Source: Nitrospirota bacterium
GTDB lineage: Bacteria; Nitrospirota; Nitrospiria; Nitrospirales; UBA8639
Direction: 5' to 3'
Assembly (NCBI GenBank): GCA_020348185.1
Contig: CP070743.1
Span: 171,214-179,244 of the forward strand
Length of the DNA: 8,031 nt
Positions 1-6,387 of the stretch are shown here, piece after piece. Under the pieces are notes generated by a model. That model searched no databases. It was not told where the DNA came from and saw only the letters and a list, made by a program, of their open reading frames with translations. Within the stretch, counting starts at the first letter, position 1; each line of letters starts with the position of its first letter. The translations under genes were made by a program, and so were the position numbers.

Positions 1-80
1 GGATCCCGCCAAGAGTTGTTGCAAATTATATACAGGCTGTTATCGAATCCGATCGTAAGGTCTACACCACACGAATCGTC
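1..80 (+). repeat. Left copy of terminal direct repeat
   Basis: Bases 1-80 match 7949-8028 with a single difference (C at 5, T at 7953). Bases 6-80 and 7954-8028 are 75 identical bases. Identity breaks again at 81 (G) against 8029 (C). The repeat lies inside the DUF3365 coding sequence and is in the same reading frame in both copies. The first difference is synonymous (Ile), the last changes Glu to Gln. Both differences sit within 5 bases of a window end, which suggests end-of-contig errors rather than divergence. Confidence 0.95.
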
Positions 81-485
81 GAACGCATGCAGAATCAAGG
101 GATTGTCCTGGCCGCAGAAGATTGGGAAGCCCGGCATGCGCTGCCCCTCCCCGCCCAGTTTCTCATGGAATCCGCGCGGCTAGTGGCCAAGCGACAAGAA
201 GGCATTCGGTACCGGTTAACCAGCCTCTGGCCCATTTATAGAAAAAATGCTCCGGCGACGAGTTTTGAAAAGAAGGGGCTGGAAGCTGTACTGAAAAATC
301 CCGACAAACCCTACACGGGTGTCATCAAATCCGGAAAAAAACGATTCTTTCAGGCCATCTATGCTGATCGTGCGGTCTCAGAAGCCTGCGTGGTGTGTCA
401 CAATACACATCCCATGAGTCCCAAGCGGGATTTTCACAAAAAGGATGTCATGGGAGGGTTGGTTATTACGATCCCGCTCAACTGA
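3..485 (+). CDS. Tll0287-like (DUF3365) c-type haem sensor protein, C-terminal part, 5' end missing
   Basis: The frame is open from the window edge, so the gene is cut on the left; the ATG at 87 is internal, because in-frame residues IPPRVVANYIQAV precede it. The visible 160 residues carry the family's 'HALPLPAQFL' segment (nt 135-164), the 'YTGVI..G..RFFQAIYADRAV' strand region and one c-type haem motif, CVVCH, at 387-401, followed by 'KDVMGGLVITIPLN' and tandem TGA TGA stops. Known for the family: Tll0287-like domains have a PAS-like fold and covalently bind one haem c outside the cytoplasm, either as stand-alone proteins or as sensor modules of kinases. The 67-residue start at 7831-8031 overlaps this part; joined, they make a 200-residue protein with one N-terminal membrane anchor. 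Inference: an extracytoplasmic redox or gas sensor, or a small electron carrier. No kinase domain is fused to it. Identification is firm; ligand and partner are unknown. Confidence 0.88.
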   Translation: MPPRVVANYIQAVIESDRKVYTTRIVERMQNQGIVLAAEDWEARHALPLPAQFLMESARLVAKRQEGIRYRLTSLWPIYRKNAPATSFEKKGLEAVLKNPDKPYTGVIKSGKKRFFQAIYADRAVSEACVVCHNTHPMSPKRDFHKKDVMGGLVITIPLN

Positions 486-819
486 TGATCCCCTGGAAGA
501 TAAAACTCAGTATGAGCAAGTGATTGATTGCTGGGCGGGGTCAGAGCTTATGCCATAACCACGAGCGAGGTACTTAATTTTTACTGTCCAGCCCCTGCTC
601 AACGACTTTGGTCTGGTAGAACCCGGCGCCCTCGCAGCCGAAAAGGACCTGACGCTACCACACCTTCTCCAGCATGGAGTTTTAGCCAGTCAGGAGAGAC
701 CCCCACCGCTTCGGGTGTGGGGCTCGTCTTGCTTGAGACACCCACCTACTACTTTTTTCAAATGTCCGGGGTGGATACTTTTTCACCTCAGATTTGGAGG
801 GATGGCTTAAGGTGTTTTT
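486..819 (+). other. 334-base gap before the large kinase; leader with inverted repeats, no convincing gene
   Basis: No frame here has a credible start plus ribosome binding site. The ORF beginning at 528 overlaps the real gene at 820 and has a low-complexity, family-less translation. Frame 1 is open from 559 to 807 without a plausible start; its part around 607-690 reads LVEPGALAAEKDLTL, which looks somewhat coding-like, and 484-555 in the same frame also reads like protein, so a decayed gene tail is possible but unproven. The notable content is the repeat and hairpin cluster at 696-758. A likely ribosome binding site, AAGGTG (809-814), lies 5 bases before the ATG at 820. An ATG GCT TAA triplet (802-810) sits one base after GGAGG; that spacing is too tight for efficient initiation. 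I could not fix a sigma-70 or sigma-54 promoter. Confidence 0.6.
696..758 (+). promoter_or_regulatory. Three-arm, attenuator-like leader structure ahead of the kinase gene
   Basis: Arm A (696-707, GAGACCCCCACC) can pair with arm B (714-725, GGTGTGGGGCTC) at 10 of 12 positions around the loop GCTTCG. Arm A' (735-746, GAGACACCCACC) is a direct repeat of A (11 of 12 bases, 39 bases later) and can pair with the same arm B at 9 of 12 positions around a 9-base loop. The two hairpins exclude each other. A run of six T (753-758) follows A' after 6 bases. This is the layout of a transcription attenuator, but the distance from stem to T-run is longer than in classical intrinsic terminators and no known riboswitch consensus was recognised. 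Alternatives are a protein-binding repeat, a dispersed extragenic palindrome or chance in a GC-rich patch. Confidence 0.35.
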
Positions 820-3800
820 ATGCAGGAATTTGATCTGTCAAAAACAAGGATAGCCAAGGACCAGCAAAATAAGGAACTGAAAGATTTGCAGGCAGAGTAC
901 GATCAGCTGCAGCAACTCCTTGATTACTCTCCAGCCATTCTCTACCGATGCCAGGTCTCCAGTCCGTATGCATGCACCTACATTAGTGGAAAAGTTACGG
1001 AAATGCTGGGGTATCAGCCTTCGGAATTTGTCACAAACCCACATTTCTGGATTGACCATATCCATCCAGATGATCGGGCGGCCGTCATTGAAGGGTTGAC
1101 CAACCGCCAGGACCCTGAGCGCCACGTTCACGAGTATCGCTTTCGACATAAGGACGGAACCTATTGTTGGGTGCATGATGAACTCAGCCTCTTGCAAGAC
1201 CAGGCTGGGAAAACTTTGGAAATCGTTGGGTACTGGGTGGACATTTCTGCGCGCAAGCAGATGGAGGAGGCACTCCAACGGGCCCATGATGCCTTAGAAA
1301 GAAGGGTCCAAGAGCGCACGACTAATCTGGAAGCTGCTAACGATCAGTTAAAGAGAGAGATAGCGGTACGTCAACAAGCCGAGTTTGCGCTCCTAAAATC
1401 AGAGAAACAGTTTCACCAAATCTTTTCGCATTCTAACGATGCCATATTTGTCCTTGATCCGAGGAAGGATAAAATTCTACAAGCGAACCCCAGGGCTTGT
1501 GAACTCCTGGAATATTCACTTCGGGAATTATTATCAACTCCCATGTCCACCATTCATGCCCAAGAAAAACCTCGGTTTCAGAATTTTTGTCAGTTAGTCC
1601 AGCAGAAGGGACATGGCTGGACCGATGAATTAACCTGTCAAACCAAAACCGGACGAATCCTCGACGCAGAAATTTCTGCATCGACCGTGGAACGTGAGGG
1701 CTCACCAAGTCTCATTGCCATGGTCCGGGATATTACAAGGCGGAAGGAAGTGGAAGAGAAACTTCGTGATAGGAATCGGATACTGGCGTTGGAGGCTGAT
1801 ATTGGAAAGATCCTTAACCAGAACTCAGATTTCCCATCCCTTCTACAGAACTGCACGAAAGCCCTGGTCCATTATCTTGATGCCGCCTTTGCCCGCATCT
1901 GGACGTTGAATTCCACTGACCAGGTCCTGGAACTCCGAGGAAGTGCCGGGCTTTATACCCATCTCAATGGTCCCCACAGTCGCATACCTGTCGGCAAGCT
2001 TAAGATCGGTCAAATTGCCAGTGAGAAGAAACCGCATTTGACCAATTCGGTCATCGGGGATCCACGGGTGAATGATCAAGAGTGGGCCAAAAAAGAGGGA
2101 ATGGTGGCCTTTGCGGGGTACCCCTTGATTATCGATCAAAAAGTACTGGGAGTGATGGCTCTATTTGCGAAGAAGCCATTGACACCCTTTACGATGGAAA
2201 GCCTGCAAATAGTGGCCAACTATATCAGCGTGGCCATTGAACGTCAGTCTCATCTCGAGGCCCGCCAAAAACATGAAGAACGAAACGCACAAATTTTGGC
2301 TGAGACCAGACAGATTCTCAACGCTATTGCCGACATGGTGTTGGTCAAGGGACCAGAGTCCAGAATCGTTTGGGCCAACCAAGCCTTTCAAAGGTACTAT
2401 GGGATGACAAATGAGCAGCTGCAGGACCTCATTGATGCCCCATTTAATGAACCTCGCTTCACGCAACAATACCTGAAGGATGATGCGTACGTGTTTACGA
2501 AGGGGAAGATCTTAAATATTCCAGAAGAACCGGTCACCCGCCACGATGGAACCATCCGGTACTTTCATACGGTCAAGTCGCCCATTGTTAATGCTGACGA
2601 GAAGGTGTTTCGGATTGTCGCAGTCTGCCGAGACATTACCGATGAAAAGAAGGCAAAAGAAGCTTTACGCCAGAGCGAGGCACAGTTAAGGGAGAGTGAG
2701 CAACGCTTAAGCCTGGCTCTCGATTCAACCATCTCAGGCCTCTGGGATTGGAATATTGAAACGGGGGAAGTGTTTTTTAGTCCTCATTGGATCAAGTCTC
2801 TAGGTTATACCCCGGATGAGGTTTCCTATACGGTGGATTTTTGGAAATCCATTATTCATCCTGATGATTTCTCCCATACCATGGCGACCCTGGCAAGACA
2901 CTTGGAAGGTCACACGACCGTGTATGAATGTGAAAATCGGCTACGGATGGCATCAGGGGAGTGGCAGTGGAACCGCGATCGAGGCAAAGTGGTGGAATGG
3001 AATGCCGAAGGAAAACCAGTTCGGATGGTGGGAACTGATATGGCGATAACTGAGCTGAAAAGTGCACGAGAGGAAGTTAAAGTTCTTCAGCGCCATGAGG
3101 ACATGGTGTTGAAGTCAGTGGGTGAGGGCATCTACGGCCTTGACCGTAATGGAAATGCGACCTTTGTGAATCCAGCAGCCGCGCATATGATTGGATGGAA
3201 TCCGCAAGAGCTAATTGGCCAACCCCAACATAACATCCTCCACCATTCTAAACCTGATGGGTCCCCCTATCCCAGAGAAAACTGCCCCATTTATGAGGCG
3301 CTCAAGGATGGGAAGATCCATTCGGCGGACTCAGAAGTATTTTGGAGAAAGGATGGAACGAGTTTCCCGGTGGAATACACGAGCACACCTCTAAAAGGGG
3401 AGGATGGCAAGTTGGTCGGTGCAGTGGTGACGTTCCGTGACATTAGCGAGCGGAAGCGAAATGAGAAAATTATTCGAAAAGCCGAGCAACGGTTTCGAGC
3501 TATTTACAGTCAGGCACCTATTGGGATAGGTATCCTAGACTCAATCAGTGGACAATTCAAACAAAACAACCAGCGTTATTGCGACATTATTGGGTACTCG
3601 CAGGAGGAATTGCTTAAGCGCACCTTTCTTGACGTTACCTATCCAGATGATATTCAACAGGATTTGGACAATATGACCCAACTTTTGAATGGGACCATAC
3701 CGAGCTTTCAGATGGAAAAACGGTTGATTCGGAAAAGTGGGGAGATCATTTGGGTCAATCTGACGTGCGTACCCTTGTGGTTACAAACCACTGATCCCAG

Positions 3801-4509
3801 ACAGCATATTGCCATTGTGGAGGACATCACCGAGCGAAAGCAGTCACAAATCATTCATTCCCATCTCTTGAAACGTGCCATCCATGCCGAAGAGGAGGAG
3901 CGGCGCAGAATCGCACGGGAATTACATGATGAAACTGGACAAGCACTCACCTCTTTACTTGTAGGCCTTCGCACTCTTCAAGAATCAAAAAATCTTGGGC
4001 AAATGAAAGAACAGGCGCTTAAATTGCGTAAAATCACGAAAAAAACAATTCAAGAAGTGCAAAGGATGGCTCTTGGGCTTTCTCCGAGTATTCTTGAAGA
4101 CCTCGGTCTTGAAGCTGCGGTGGAACGCTTGGCCGGGGATTTTAAAGAAACCCACGCGGTGGCCCCTACGCTCACTTTAAAAGGATTAGAATCACAAAAG
4201 CTACCATTTGAAGTGGAAACGTCCCTGTATCGCATAATTCAAGAGGCCCTTACCAATATCGCCAAATATGCAGATGCCAAAAACATCGACATATTCATTG
4301 ATTGCCAATCAAGCTCCATCCAAATGACTGTGAAGGATAATGGGTGTGGGTTCGAACCAACTCCCCTTTCTTACGCAACTAACGAGCCGAAGCAACTTGG
4401 CTTGCACGGGATGCGACAACGAGCCATTGGCCTAGGCGGGAAGTTCCTCATCGAGTCCACCCCCGGGCGAGGCACCACTGTCTATGTAGAAATTCCGCTT
4501 CAAGGGTGA
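820..4509 (+). CDS. Soluble six-PAS/GAF hybrid-sensor histidine kinase, NarL-type (HisKA_3)
   Basis: A 1229-residue kinase. The ATG at 820 is the earliest possible start (in-frame TAA at 808-810), with AAGGTG 5 bases upstream. Approximate order: N-terminal coiled coil 1-33; PAS1 34-145 (PAS_3 type, 'HIHPDD'); coiled coil 148-190; PAS2 198-308; GAF 319-475; PAS3 497-610; PAS4 630-748 (PAS_3, 'GLWDWNIETG'); PAS5 759-878 (with the 'ENCPIYEAL' insert); PAS6 893-1008; HisKA_3 dimerisation helices about 1025-1095 with 'ARELHDETGQ', phospho-acceptor His1036; HATPase_c 1125-1228 with Asn1146 (N box), DNGCGF at 1173 and the 'GLHGMRQRA' loop. Most PAS domains end in a DIT/DIS linker feeding a helix, the usual signalling relay. 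No signal peptide or membrane segment is visible, so the protein is cytoplasmic. By family it autophosphorylates on His1036 and passes phosphate to a LuxR/NarL-type regulator, which is the next gene. Ligands cannot be assigned: no diagnostic haem or flavin motif was seen. Confidence 0.96.
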   Translation: MQEFDLSKTRIAKDQQNKELKDLQAEYDQLQQLLDYSPAILYRCQVSSPYACTYISGKVTEMLGYQPSEFVTNPHFWIDHIHPDDRAAVIEGLTNRQDPERHVHEYRFRHKDGTYCWVHDELSLLQDQAGKTLEIVGYWVDISARKQMEEALQRAHDALERRVQERTTNLEAANDQLKREIAVRQQAEFALLKSEKQFHQIFSHSNDAIFVLDPRKDKILQANPRACELLEYSLRELLSTPMSTIHAQEKPRFQNFCQLVQQKGHGWTDELTCQTKTGRILDAEISASTVEREGSPSLIAMVRDITRRKEVEEKLRDRNRILALEADIGKILNQNSDFPSLLQNCTKALVHYLDAAFARIWTLNSTDQVLELRGSAGLYTHLNGPHSRIPVGKLKIGQIASEKKPHLTNSVIGDPRVNDQEWAKKEGMVAFAGYPLIIDQKVLGVMALFAKKPLTPFTMESLQIVANYISVAIERQSHLEARQKHEERNAQILAETRQILNAIADMVLVKGPESRIVWANQAFQRYYGMTNEQLQDLIDAPFNEPRFTQQYLKDDAYVFTKGKILNIPEEPVTRHDGTIRYFHTVKSPIVNADEKVFRIVAVCRDITDEKKAKEALRQSEAQLRESEQRLSLALDSTISGLWDWNIETGEVFFSPHWIKSLGYTPDEVSYTVDFWKSIIHPDDFSHTMATLARHLEGHTTVYECENRLRMASGEWQWNRDRGKVVEWNAEGKPVRMVGTDMAITELKSAREEVKVLQRHEDMVLKSVGEGIYGLDRNGNATFVNPAAAHMIGWNPQELIGQPQHNILHHSKPDGSPYPRENCPIYEALKDGKIHSADSEVFWRKDGTSFPVEYTSTPLKGEDGKLVGAVVTFRDISERKRNEKIIRKAEQRFRAIYSQAPIGIGILDSISGQFKQNNQRYCDIIGYSQEELLKRTFLDVTYPDDIQQDLDNMTQLLNGTIPSFQMEKRLIRKSGEIIWVNLTCVPLWLQTTDPRQHIAIVEDITERKQSQIIHSHLLKRAIHAEEEERRRIARELHDETGQALTSLLVGLRTLQESKNLGQMKEQALKLRKITKKTIQEVQRMALGLSPSILEDLGLEAAVERLAGDFKETHAVAPTLTLKGLESQKLPFEVETSLYRIIQEALTNIAKYADAKNIDIFIDCQSSSIQMTVKDNGCGFEPTPLSYATNEPKQLGLHGMRQRAIGLGGKFLIESTPGRGTTVYVEIPLQG

Positions 4510-4515
4510 AGGGGT

Positions 4516-5232
4516 ATGAAAGCCAGCAAGAATACCATGGGGCAACGACAGAACAGGAAGACTATCACTCTGTTCGTTGCAGACGACCATGCCATATTGA
4601 GAAGTGGTCTGCGCATGCTTCTCGAATCACAGCCGGACATGACAGTGGTGGGAGAGGCAGCCAATGGAATTGACACTATCCAGAAAGCTAGGGAACTCAA
4701 TCCGAAAATCGTCCTTTTGGATATTACGATGCCCAAAGTGAGTATTTCGCAAACCATCAAGACAATCTGTCGCGAGTGTCTATCAACGAAGGTGCTTATC
4801 CTCACCATGCATGAGGATTCTGCTTACCTGAAAACAGTTCTCGACGCGGGTGCCTCAGGGTATGTGTGCAAAAGGGTGGCAGATACCGAACTGTTGACAG
4901 CCATACGGGCAGTTCAGGAAGGGCGTATGTTTGTCAATCTCCATGTTGGGAAAGGAGGCGGGGATTCAACGTCGACTCAATTCAGCTCTCACCAACCGGC
5001 AAGAAGCGTTCATGAGGAATTACCGTTGAGTCCGAGGGAAGAGGAAGTGCTCCTCCTGGTAGCCAAAGGCTATACCAATCAAGAAATAGCCAATCAACTC
5101 GGTTTAAGTATCAAAAGTGTTGAAACCTACCGCTTCCGTTTTATGGAAAAACTCCACCTAAAAAGTCGTGCCGAATTGGTTCAATATGTCATGGACAGAG
5201 AATTGCTACCCCACAATGAATTCAATAAATAA
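4516..5232 (+). CDS. LuxR/NarL-family two-component response regulator (DNA-binding)
   Basis: A 238-residue transcription regulator. The receiver domain (about 17-135) has the acidic pair Asp23-Asp24 ('VADDHAILRSG'), phospho-acceptor Asp69 ('VLLDITMP'), Thr97 ('LILTMH') and Lys119 ('GYVCKR'). After a Gly/Ser-rich linker (145-165) comes a LuxR-type helix-turn-helix (about 169-232: 'LSPREEEVLLLVAKGYTNQEIANQ' split across helices, then 'SIKSVETYR' as recognition helix). It starts 6 bases after the kinase stop and in the same frame (TGA AGG GGT ATG). AAGGG at 4502-4506, inside the kinase's last codons, is the likely ribosome binding site, so translation is probably coupled. It is the natural phosphate acceptor of the upstream HisKA_3 kinase. 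Odd point: after Asp69-Ile-Thr-Met-Pro the usual glycine-containing loop (G-M-x-G) is replaced by Lys-Val-Ser-Ile-Ser. Target promoters are unknown; the leader of its own operon is one candidate. Confidence 0.95.
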   Translation: MKASKNTMGQRQNRKTITLFVADDHAILRSGLRMLLESQPDMTVVGEAANGIDTIQKARELNPKIVLLDITMPKVSISQTIKTICRECLSTKVLILTMHEDSAYLKTVLDAGASGYVCKRVADTELLTAIRAVQEGRMFVNLHVGKGGGDSTSTQFSSHQPARSVHEELPLSPREEEVLLLVAKGYTNQEIANQLGLSIKSVETYRFRFMEKLHLKSRAELVQYVMDRELLPHNEFNK

Positions 5233-5235
5233 GAA

Positions 5236-5248
5236 GGAATAGTATTCC
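5236..5248 (+). repeat. Small perfect inverted repeat after the response regulator
   Basis: GGAATA-G-TATTCC starts 3 bases after the regulator's stop codon. As a hairpin it would be weak (4 pairs with a 5-base loop) and the following bases are C/T-mixed rather than a T-run, so it is a poor intrinsic terminator. It could equally be an operator for a dimeric regulator or chance. Confidence 0.3.
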
Positions 5249-5505
5249 ACAGTTCTACCTCCCCTCTCCCTCTCTTATCTTCTTCCTTAAATATCCTCTC
5301 AGAATCTTCCTTTCCCATGTATTTCTTGTCAGGTTTTTCCCGACACCGGCCTTTGTCGCGTAGGGATTTCCCTTCTTTCAAATACTTTTCTTTTACTCTA
5401 TCCTCCTCCTTTACACTATTCTTCAAAAAGAATTAAGGCATCACTCAATTTCTATTTTAACTGTTGCCTGAAAAATGTCTTTAATAGTCAAACAATTGTG
5501 GAAAT
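5249..5505 (+). other. Pyrimidine-rich intergenic stretch and AT-rich upstream region of the second kinase
   Basis: From about 5250 to 5425 the + strand is overwhelmingly C and T, with tracts such as CCTCCCCTCTCCCTCTCTTA (5259-5278) and TCCTCCTCCTTT (5401-5412). One short hairpin stands inside it: CGACA (5341-5345) pairs with TGTCG (5354-5358). The minus-strand ORF over it (5426-5181) is a Lys/Glu/Arg-rich product of the purine-rich complement, begins with TTG and runs into the regulator gene, so it is not called. The last 80 bases (about 5426-5505) are AT-rich and probably hold the second kinase's promoter, but no -35/-10 pair with correct spacing was found. Confidence 0.6.
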
Positions 5506-6381
5506 ATGACTACCCAGTCTGACATAGCTGTAAGGCCTCTCATTTTATTTATCGCGTGTGGGGATTCGGTGGATCAGGCGACTATCGATTTGCTTGAGGA
5601 GGAAGGATATCAAGTAGACGTGTCCCTGCCATCAGAGGCCGGCCTCATTCAACTCGAACAGAAAAGTTATCGCACCGTTCTGCTAAAAATAGCCCAATTA
5701 GTTAAGGACAATTTGTCGGTGCTCCACATTCTTAATCAACTCGATCCTCAAGTTCCCATTGTGTTATTGAACGCCTGGGACTCCCAAGGGAATAACAATT
5801 CCGAACTCCACCAATATGGCGCCTTCGAGATTCTCACCTACCCTTACGAAAAGAAGCGACTCAAGGCGGTCGTCAAGCGAGCGGTCGGGGTGAAACACGC
5901 CCTACAACGAGTCGCGGAATATATGGCGGACGGAGTGATTCGGAGTGAAGAGCGGTTCCGAACGCTCTTGCAGGCTGCGAAAGATGCGATCATTTTAGCA
6001 GATGAGGGAGGCAACATCCTGTCGTGGAACGAAGCCGCTCAAAAAATGTTTGGCTACACCCCAGAAGAAATCGTTGGGCAACCACTCACGTGTCTCATGC
6101 CTCCCCACTATCGACCCGCGCATGAACGAGGGATAGAGCGGGTCAAGCAAACAGGAGAATTTCGTGTGGTGGGGAGGACGGTGGAGGTTCATGGTTTGCG
6201 CAAAGGCGGGGAAGAATTTCCCATAGAACTCTCGCTTTCCCAGTCGGTGCTGGCAACAGAAACTTTTTATTGCGGCATTATCCGAGACATCACGGCCCGC
6301 AAAAAGGCCGAACAGAGCCTCCAGGAAAGTGAACAACGCTTTCAATTGACCATCGATAACATTAACGATGCAGTCTTGTAA
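5506..6381 (+). CDS. N-terminal half of the second kinase: pseudo-receiver plus PAS, ends at premature TAA
   Basis: A 291-residue product. An in-frame TAG lies at 5485-5487 and the ATG at 5506 is the first usable start; its ribosome binding site is weak (GGA at 5500-5502). Residues about 10-130 have the size and alternating hydrophobic pattern of a receiver domain ('PLILFIACGDSVDQ', 'TVLLKIAQL', 'VPIVLLNAW', 'GAFEILTYPYEKKRL'), but the acidic pair is absent, Lys61 stands where the phospho-acceptor Asp should be, Asn89 replaces Thr/Ser and Tyr112 replaces the invariant Lys. It therefore cannot be phosphorylated in the normal way and probably serves as a protein-interaction or structural module. 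PAS1 follows at 150-265 ('DAIILADEGGNILSWNEAA', ending 'RDITARKKAE'). The product stops 13 residues into PAS2 and lacks any kinase core. No membrane segment is visible. The domain call is by pattern, not by search. Confidence 0.85.
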   Translation: MTTQSDIAVRPLILFIACGDSVDQATIDLLEEEGYQVDVSLPSEAGLIQLEQKSYRTVLLKIAQLVKDNLSVLHILNQLDPQVPIVLLNAWDSQGNNNSELHQYGAFEILTYPYEKKRLKAVVKRAVGVKHALQRVAEYMADGVIRSEERFRTLLQAAKDAIILADEGGNILSWNEAAQKMFGYTPEEIVGQPLTCLMPPHYRPAHERGIERVKQTGEFRVVGRTVEVHGLRKGGEEFPIELSLSQSVLATETFYCGIIRDITARKKAEQSLQESEQRFQLTIDNINDAVL

Positions 6382-6387
6382 GGCGAT

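Noticed and set aside
1..6. GGATCC at the first bases, suggesting a BamHI cloning junction
   Set aside because: The right-hand copy reads GGATTC at the same place, the reading frame is intact and no vector sequence is seen; a contig-edge error is at least as likely.
729..755. TTGCTT and TACTTT as a possible sigma-70 promoter
   Set aside because: Spacing is 15 bases and both hexamers match poorly; it also overlaps the inverted-repeat arms.
796..810. GGAGG followed by ATG GCT TAA, a possible minimal leader ORF
   Set aside because: Only one base separates GGAGG from the ATG, too close for normal initiation, and a two-codon frame is easily chance.
528..833. 101-residue ORF on the + strand before the large kinase
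   Set aside because: It overlaps the well-supported kinase start, has no ribosome binding site, a low-complexity Pro/Arg/Ser/Thr-rich translation and covers the inverted-repeat cluster.
5181..5426. 81-residue minus-strand ORF rich in Lys, Glu and Arg
   Set aside because: Its composition is simply the complement of the pyrimidine tract, the start would be TTG, and it runs into the regulator gene.
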